A stretch of 64,000 bases of DNA from Petrolisthes cinctipes (lineage: Eukaryota > Arthropoda > Malacostraca > Decapoda > Porcellanidae), in the NCBI GenBank assembly GCA_033782935.1, contig JAWQEG010001395.1, forward strand, positions 1,857,001-1,921,000, written 5' to 3'. This document shows, in pieces, positions 58,673 through 64,000 of the stretch. A program made the position numbers and the translations under genes. The notes under the pieces were generated by a model. That model had not been told where the DNA came from, ran no database searches, and saw nothing but the letters and a program-made list of their open reading frames with translations. The stretch's first letter is position 1. Each line of letters opens with the position of its first letter.

Positions 58673-58690
58673 ATCCTGGCAGGATCGCCA
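58673..58690 (-). other. Primer-binding site of Gypsy element 3
   Basis: Minus strand TGGCGATCCTGCCAGGAT, 5 nt after an LTR edge. It is about 89% identical to the element 2 site. Confidence 0.7.
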
Positions 58691-58695
58691 AATAA

Positions 58696-58974
58696 TGTTA
58701 CGCCCAGTTAATCTTGCAGTTCATGCCCGAGACTAGGCACAACATTAGAATAAAATTAGAGTTAGAACGAATAACCAATGTGGTTCACAGAGGATAATAG
58801 GGCATGAAGAGAGGAGGGATTTAATATGTATATACAGTTTACAAGCATAAAGACAATGTTACAACCCAATTCCTTACAACATATAGAAATTAACCTAAAT
58901 AACACATAACCTATTAACAATAACACTTAATCTAGGCTACACTGGTTACATAGAGGAGAGAGGCAAGGGTTATT
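58696..58974 (-). mobile_element. Gypsy element 3 5' LTR, truncated
   Basis: The minus-strand 3' edge is ...CTGGGCGTAACA at 58696. The LTR continues to about 58974, where the 3' end of the next LINE takes over. With gag about 2.2 kb away because of the foldback insertion, the order LTR, primer site, gag is still kept. Confidence 0.6.
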
Positions 58975-59196
58975 ATTATTTTATTATTATTATAGAAGCT
59001 GTCATAGCCTCCCAACAGGGTGCAGACACATCAATAGATGGATCCACACAAAATACCTGGGGAGTACTGAAGAGAGACTACAACAACTAAGAAAAAAGGA
59101 AAGGGGCTACTGAGTATAGAGAGCCCAAAAGAGAAAACTAGTTGTCAATGAAAGCTTAAACAAAAGAAAAGATATGATTTTTAAAAAATAGACAAA
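58975..59196 (-). other. LINE 3' UTR with (ATA)n tail
   Basis: On the minus strand ~220 nt of 3' UTR end in tataataataataaaataataataa. The tail meets the truncated Gypsy LTR, so the LINE inserted there. Confidence 0.75.
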
Positions 59197-62028
59197 CTAC
59201 TGTTGCAATAAGACATTAACTTTAGATTTAAAACCAGTAATATCAGTTGACTGTACAACATCGTTAGGCAGATGATTCCATAAGGTAATCATAGAAGGAA
59301 TAAAACAACGAGAAAATTGAGATGTAGAAGCATTAATTAGAGTCATGGCAAAGTCATTAAGACTCCTTGTAAACCTTGTTATGCGAGTCGGAATAAAACG
59401 TTCAGGTAAAACACTATGCAGGGGATGCCGAGTATTGTTAAAAATTTTGAATACAAGACTAAGGGCACCAACCTGACGCCGATGATGGAGATCAAGAGAT
59501 ACAGCAGGTAGAACAAATTTTATAGAAGTAAGAGCTCTGTCAAGCAACTTTAGATGACAGTCAGCAGCAGAGTTCCAAACAGAAGAGCAATATTCAAAGT
59601 GAGGCAAAATAAAAGCATAAAAAGATTTTAAGACTATGGTTTCACACGCAAATTTTTTAAAACACTTGCGGAGTAAACCAATCTTTTGTGCAATAGTAGA
59701 AGATAAGGAACGAATATGCCTTTCAAAGGTCAACTTGGGATCAAGAGTCACTCCCAACAAATGCAAACCTGTCACATCCTCAATTTGTTCACCAGAAATA
59801 TGCAAACAAGGATGAGGAGGAACCAAAGTACGTGATCTGCTAATAATCATGGAGTGAGTTTTCTTGGCATTAAGCTTCATACCCCAAAGTTCACACCAAG
59901 AAGTAATCTTAGCCAAGTCCCTGCTTAGGGATGCTGCAACTTCAATTCTACTCCCTGGTGATGGAATGGGTGAATATAAAGTTGTGTCATCAGCATAAGA
60001 AATAAGCTTATTTTCGAGCTCAAAGCCCAAGTCAGCAGTAAAGAGAATAAAAAACAGAGGCCCAAGTACACTGCCCTGTGGAACACCCGAAACAACAGGT
60101 ACAGGGACAGAAGTGCACCCATCAATGACAACACATTGTGACCTGTTCATCAGAAATTCTTTAAAAATTGATAAGAGACTACCACCAATACCAATAAGTT
60201 GCAGCTTATGTAAAAGTGCTTTATGATTAACCCGATCAAAAGCAGAGCTAAAATCAATAGCCACAACACGAGATTCATATCCCTTGTCCAACGAAGATTG
60301 AAGTGCGTGAGACAAGGTCAAAAGTGCATCGCAGGTACCCAAACCTTTGCGAAAACCAAATTGTGAAATGGGTATTAAATCATTATTATTACAATAAGAG
60401 TTAAGACGCCTCGCTAAAAGCCTCTCAAAGATCTTAGAAAGAATAGGTGTAATGGAAATGGGACGATACTCGGATGGATTTGATGACGCAGTGGCTCCCT
60501 TTGGAATTGGGGTAATTCTGGCTTTACGCCAGCAAAGAGGAAAACTACCAGATTTCAAGAGCAACCTAAATACCACAGCCAATTTAGGTGCTAAAACAAC
60601 AGCAATCTTCTTAAGGAAGAGAGGGAAAAATCCATCAGGGTCAGTCCCACCATAAGTGTCAAGATCCAATAGATATTGTTTCAATTCAGCTGATTTAAAA
60701 GCCATTGACTTTAGACCAGGACTAGGGTAACATGTTGAAGGTAATTGCAATTCCTGATCACTCTGCTTACCAATGAATATATTTGAAAGCATATTAGCCT
60801 TAATCAATGGGTCAAAAGAAACAGAACCATCAGAATCACGAAGTGGAGGCATGGAGGAATCAATACCAAATAATGAGGCCTTAAGTGAAGCCCACCATTT
60901 ATGTGGCTGAGTAGCACCTGCAAGAACCTCCTGTAAATGGGAATTGTAATCCCTCTCAGCATTACTATAAACTCTCTGCGCAACTGACCTAAGATGTATA
61001 TAGTCATCCCAAAGCAACTGGTTTCGACCACGTCTCCAGCGATGGTATGCAGCCTGCTTGTTATTAAAAGCACGTTTGCAGTCATCATCAAACCAAGCTT
61101 TATCTTTTATACGGGATTTGATTAATTTTGATGGGACTCTTCTGTTAAGAATTTCCAAGAGAGAGTTATTGAGTGATGAAACTGGGTCATCAGATCTTAG
61201 TATGTGGTTCCACTGGATATTAGTAACATCATCACATACATTATCCCAGTTAACCCGAGATTTAAGATAGACTTTACGAGTGATAGTGATATCAGGCACA
61301 GCAAATTCAAGATTGATTTTACAGGATATGGAATTATGGTCAGAAGTACCCACAGGTGCAAGAACTATAGTCTCCACAACACCAGGAACATCTGTCAAAA
61401 CGAGATCCAGACAGTTTCCAGAAATATGTGTAGGTCCAGTAATCAACTGTTCACACCCAGATAAATTAGTAAAATCCAGGGCAGCATGACCGTGTCTATT
61501 TGTTGGAGAAACAGAGTTCAGCCACTCTTGATGATGTGCATTTACATCTCCAACAAAGATGAAAGAGGACTTGACATCAACAGACTGAATTAATGCCATG
61601 GCATTTAAGAGACAGTCATATAGGTTGTCATTGGCGTCAGGATTTCTGTATAGGCTAAAAATGTAGTGGTTATGATATTTACTGGAAACTTTAACTAACT
61701 GGATCTCATGGCAACCGCAAATAAATTTTGTTAAAGGCTGGGCATTGAAGCCAGATCGGATGTACAAACTCATTCCACTAACACGAGGAAAAGAGTCACG
61801 ACGAATAAGAAGTGGTTTATTAAAGCCAGGCATAAGAAGTTCTGAAACGTGTCTATGGTTAGAGACAAGAGTTTCTGAACAAAAAACAATGTCATAATCT
61901 ACCGATGCCAAAGTTAGATCTTTAATGTTCTTATGAAGTCCGCGGATGTTAGAATACAAAATACGGCAGCTTCTCACATGATGGGTAGGTCTACGTGGAC
62001 CGGGATTTAATTCAATATCACCGGACAA
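59197..62028 (-). CDS. LINE ORF: 2A-like N-terminus, APE endonuclease, reverse transcriptase
   Basis: A single unbroken 943-codon frame counted from a TTG. Residues 2-11 (SGDIELNPGP) are a 2A-like motif. The endonuclease follows with N27 (LYSNIRGL), E52 (FCSET), D161/N163 (VGDVNAHHQEW) and D230/H231 (TSDHN). The reverse transcriptase spans about 495-740: YRPISITPILSKIFERLL, motif A D592 (AIDFSSAFDRVNH), SGVPQGSVLGP (647-657) and SYADDTTLY (YADD 678-681). The C-terminus keeps LWNHLPNDVV. All catalytic residues are intact. The family is CR1/L2/Jockey-like, unresolved. No ATG precedes the 2A motif in this frame. Upstream the frame is open to a TAA at 62116-62118. This copy looks young and may be active if the start problem is solved by non-AUG initiation or upstream reading. 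Confidence 0.92.
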   Translation of the reverse strand: MSGDIELNPGPRRPTHHVRSCRILYSNIRGLHKNIKDLTLASVDYDIVFCSETLVSNHRHVSELLMPGFNKPLLIRRDSFPRVSGMSLYIRSGFNAQPLTKFICGCHEIQLVKVSSKYHNHYIFSLYRNPDANDNLYDCLLNAMALIQSVDVKSSFIFVGDVNAHHQEWLNSVSPTNRHGHAALDFTNLSGCEQLITGPTHISGNCLDLVLTDVPGVVETIVLAPVGTSDHNSISCKINLEFAVPDITITRKVYLKSRVNWDNVCDDVTNIQWNHILRSDDPVSSLNNSLLEILNRRVPSKLIKSRIKDKAWFDDDCKRAFNNKQAAYHRWRRGRNQLLWDDYIHLRSVAQRVYSNAERDYNSHLQEVLAGATQPHKWWASLKASLFGIDSSMPPLRDSDGSVSFDPLIKANMLSNIFIGKQSDQELQLPSTCYPSPGLKSMAFKSAELKQYLLDLDTYGGTDPDGFFPLFLKKIAVVLAPKLAVVFRLLLKSGSFPLCWRKARITPIPKGATASSNPSEYRPISITPILSKIFERLLARRLNSYCNNNDLIPISQFGFRKGLGTCDALLTLSHALQSSLDKGYESRVVAIDFSSAFDRVNHKALLHKLQLIGIGGSLLSIFKEFLMNRSQCVVIDGCTSVPVPVVSGVPQGSVLGPLFFILFTADLGFELENKLISYADDTTLYSPIPSPGSRIEVAASLSRDLAKITSWCELWGMKLNAKKTHSMIISRSRTLVPPHPCLHISGEQIEDVTGLHLLGVTLDPKLTFERHIRSLSSTIAQKIGLLRKCFKKFACETIVLKSFYAFILPHFEYCSSVWNSAADCHLKLLDRALTSIKFVLPAVSLDLHHRRQVGALSLVFKIFNNTRHPLHSVLPERFIPTRITRFTRSLNDFAMTLINASTSQFSRCFIPSMITLWNHLPNDVVQSTDITGFKSKVNVLLQQ
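61996..62025 (-). other. 2A-like ribosome-skipping motif
   Basis: Encodes SGDIELNPGP, matching the 2A consensus D-(V/I)-E-x-N-P-G-P. The preceding in-frame codons are strongly hydrophobic (IFPFYFFQLFKFLLVIL), as in active 2A contexts and in 2A-linked signal sequences. Skipping between the last Gly and Pro would release a short leader from the endonuclease-RT protein. Confidence 0.8.
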
Positions 62029-62274
62029 AATAACAAGTAAAAACTTGAATAACTGAAAGAAGTAAAATGGGAAGATGAGAAGTAGAGAAATCGTGAAGCA
62101 AGTCCAAGTACAAGGTTACTGAACAATAGCTATTTGTGTAGTGATGATAATGACGGAGATAACAGTCACACAGATAAGGAGTATCCGGTAGACAAGACTA
62201 CCACACACAAAGCTGGTATGTGGCAGGAAAGTACACTGAGGGACACCTGCCCACTGTGTTGTTGTTGTTAATTA

Positions 62275-62325
62275 TTATGCCTTATGCCTATCGACTTCTT
62301 AATGGTCATTAAGGCGATATATTTA
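62275..62325 (-). mobile_element. SINE1 tail fragment
   Basis: gccttatgcctatcgact...atggtcattaaggc is a diverged copy of the SINE1 3' end, minus strand. GT-rich sequence follows to 62410. Confidence 0.6.
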
Positions 62326-62465
62326 TAGAGTGATTGCTTGTATGTATTTGGAAAAGTGTACGGGTGTGTTAGGGGGTGTGTGTGTGTGTCAAGGTGTGTG
62401 TGTGTGTGTTAGTGTCTCCTCCTCCTCTGCGTGTTGGATATCAGCAGGAGATTTGTTGTGTTGAT

Positions 62466-62666
62466 TGACTGATATTAGGCGCCGTAACAGCGAGGTCATA
62501 TAGCACCAGAAAACGGTGATAGAGAGGTGAAACAGCAAGCAGGAAGGAAATAGAAAGAAAAGAGGGGCAGTTGAAGAACTAAAAGCTAGTGTCTGGGGCC
62601 GAAGGGGTGCCAAAACCGTTAAAGTATTGCCCACATCACTAATGAAGGCAATACCTCCTTACGGAG
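62466..62666 (-). mobile_element. SINE2 copy 4, with ~12 bp target duplication
   Basis: Flanked by tgttgtgttgat (62454-62465) and tgttgcgttgat (62667-62678), 11/12 identical. The structure is as in the other copies: 3' tail, ggcgccgtaacagcg, body, ggccgaaggggtgcc, then the two 5' hairpins. Confidence 0.88.
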
Positions 62667-62689
62667 TGTTGCGTTGATGTTTTGGAGAG

Positions 62690-63096
62690 TGGACGAGCAG
62701 ACGGGGTTGCTCTGTTCCTCCAAACCTCCCAAACCTTGAAGACGTCAGGGTCCCGGTAGCGTGAGGTGTACTGGGAGAAGAGGTCAAGGCGAGGAGAGGC
62801 AGTCATCCACCACTCTATGGTGACAGTAGGTGGTGGTGGTGTTGGTGGACTGTCTGTTCTTCTCCTCCTCCCCGCCATCTGCCATCCCCATTCATCCTCC
62901 AGGTCCATGTTGTCGTCGGTGGAGTCATCTTTGGTGGTGGTGGTAGTGGTGGGTTGGAGGTGGAGTAGGAACTGGTGTCAGTGTCCTCCTCCGACACAGG
63001 GTCTTGTTGGGCAGGCTCAGGTGGTGGTAGTGGCAGTGGTGATGGTGATGGTGCCTGCCCAACATTACCCCTGTTGAGTGAACAAGGCAACATCAA
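62690..63096 (-). other. Possible coding segment, unassigned
   Basis: Two overlapping minus-strand frames: one Pro/Thr-rich and acidic (63096-62815), the other (62908-62639) starting MDLEDEWGWQMAGRRRR and containing WWMTASPRLDLFSQYTSRYR. CCA/GGT trinucleotide richness inflates open frames here. I recognise no family. The segment ends against SINE2 copy 4. Confidence 0.25.
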
Positions 63097-63174
63097 TCAG
63101 CGACGGGGGTGGGCCATAGGCGGGGTTATTGGTGCATCAGCTCTGCACCTTTTCCATCGTGCCAGCTTGCTGCT

Positions 63175-63541
63175 TCATTTCTTAGTGGTGGTGGTGGGTG
63201 GTTGAAGATCAGGAGAAATGGCAATTGGTGTTAAGCCATTTCTACTGAAGATGTCCAGGAGGAGGTCGGAAAGACGACCTAGCCCTTCTGCAGCTAAGGC
63301 AACAGCAATTTTGGTGCAAACGGTGACGATGTCTGCTTGCTTCTGCCGTCGCTGTGGTGGTTGGGCGTCAGCCGTCCTCCTCCCACGGGCATGGAGTGAG
63401 CCTAGGACCTGCTCACTATCAGGTCCAGCTATGTTGGTAGCCTCCACGCCCTTCCTCCCTTCCTCCACAGTGAAGGACACCTCCTCTTCGTCCCCCAGTG
63501 ATGGTGGTGAGGTGGTGGCAGCAGAGAGAAGGATGCTCCTC
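63175..63541 (-). CDS. Hypothetical exon, minus strand
   Basis: An open frame follows a good splice acceptor (ttatttcttccacag, ending at 63542) and runs 121 codons to a stop at 63175. It is acidic at first (LGDEEEVSFTVEEGRKG), then basic (RRTADAQPPQRRQKQ), then has a helical leucine-rich end (ALAAEGLGRLSDLLLDIFSRNG). The composition is protein-like and not repeat-derived. No family is recognised and no upstream exon was joined with confidence. It could be the last exon of a host gene or part of an unknown element. Confidence 0.35.
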
Positions 63542-63696
63542 CTGTGGAAGAAATAATCTCACAAGTCAGAGGTTAAACCACTTCACCCTGCCAACAAGAT
63601 GGTCGGCAGGGGAAGGGGTGTGGTCGCCAGTAGGTGTTGACAGTGCCATGGCTGGATGTAGACTCCCCCCTCACCATTTTATTCAAAAGAAGATTT

Positions 63697-63948
63697 AGGG
63701 CTTTATGCCTATCGACTCATGGTGTTGGTCATTAAGGCAGTCAGTCTTGTTACATCAACACATCTTCCCCCAGCCTACAAGGTTGCTATCCTTATTTTTA
63801 CAGCTGGGTACCTACTTACTGCTAGGTGAACAGGGACATAGGGGGCTGGAAAAATTGTCCAACAATCCCACTGACCCGGGAATCGAAACCGGGATCTCTT
63901 GCGTGCTGGGCGAGTGTGCTAACCATTACACCATCAGCACCCCCCATT
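63697..63948 (-). mobile_element. SINE1, near full length (tRNA-derived)
   Basis: Minus strand: tRNA-like head (GTGCTGATGGTGTAATGGTTAGCAC, A-box-like TGGTGTAATGG; B box as GGTTTCGATTCC with one extra T). The core follows (cctgttcacctagcagtaagtaggtaccc), then a tail through gatgtgttgatgtaacaag to aggcataaagccct. The head looks most like tRNA-Val or tRNA-Glu. Flanks TGAATAAAA(AA)TGG on both sides look like an imperfect target duplication. Confidence 0.88.
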
Positions 63949-64000
63949 TTTTATTCAGCGAGACATGCGGACATATATAGGTATGACAATATCATAGAGT

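Noticed and set aside
60452..60655. Plus-strand frames inside the intact LINE
   Set aside because: Antisense shadows of the endonuclease-RT frame.
63870..63948. Possible tRNA gene on the minus strand
   Set aside because: The tRNA-like head has an extra base in the B box, does not close into a normal acceptor stem, and runs into the SINE core and tail seen in other copies.

Overview
This window is a repeat-dense piece of an animal nuclear genome, most likely from a decapod crustacean. That assignment is an inference. It rests on very long (TA)n, (GA/CT)n, (CA/GT)n and (ATT)n tracts every few kilobases, on spliceosomal introns, on a tRNA-derived SINE whose core (cacctagcagtaagtaggtac) I associate with decapods, and on a mix of Gypsy, P, Penelope and non-LTR elements. 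I see no bacterial gene, CRISPR array, rRNA or free-standing tRNA gene.

Region 1 (1-12.4 kb) has no host gene. It is built from non-autonomous DNA elements and tandem repeats: a 1.6 kb foldback element with TA duplications (120-1722), a 1.25 kb foldback element (2067-3313) sitting in a small palindromic element here called MITE-A, two copies of a 213 bp element with TA duplications (MITE-B, 4695 and 11682), a 429 bp hAT-type element with a perfect 8 bp duplication (10995-11423), a ~200 bp SINE here called SINE2, a 37 bp minisatellite and a 41 bp minisatellite.

Region 2 (12.4-23.5 kb) holds the 5' end of a Gypsy retrotransposon (LTR, Lys-type primer site, gag with SCAN-like capsid and zinc knuckle, protease remnant), a broken LINE reverse transcriptase, an LTR-like block, and a P-element/THAP transposase. 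The transposase has a THAP exon and a catalytic exon that splice in frame. It carries one nonsense codon, its C-terminus is lost into LINE sequence, and a piece of a P-type C-terminus lies on the opposite strand just upstream.

Region 3 (24.2-31.0 kb) contains the only convincing host gene. It has three coding exons (28240-29243) encoding a 156-residue secreted single-CUB protein. Two near-identical ~500 bp arms in inverted orientation (24209-24716 and 30551-31043) bracket it, and many MITEs surround it.

Region 4 (32-64 kb) is almost wholly retroelements. Two minus-strand Gypsy relatives (33.3-37.2 kb and 53.3-58.97 kb) run gag, protease, integrase with no reverse transcriptase between protease and integrase, as in the Gmr1-like clade. 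The second has been hit by a Penelope-like insertion with a 13 bp duplication and a hammerhead-like motif, by a 206 bp MITE and by a foldback element. A third, conventional Gypsy (protease directly before reverse transcriptase) lies at 46.4-49.0 kb. Four LINEs are present: one at 39.5-42.1 kb broken by an inversion, a PHD-finger L2/CR1-like LINE at 42.4-46.4 kb, an RNase H-bearing I-like LINE at 49.7-52.9 kb, and a LINE with a 943-codon uninterrupted frame at 59.0-62.1 kb. That last frame opens with a 2A-like motif and no visible ATG.

The elements depend on one another: the 3' end of SINE2 resembles the 3' end of the I-like LINE, and nested insertions give relative ages. Apart from the CUB gene and a doubtful coding segment near 63.2-63.5 kb, I find no host coding sequence.
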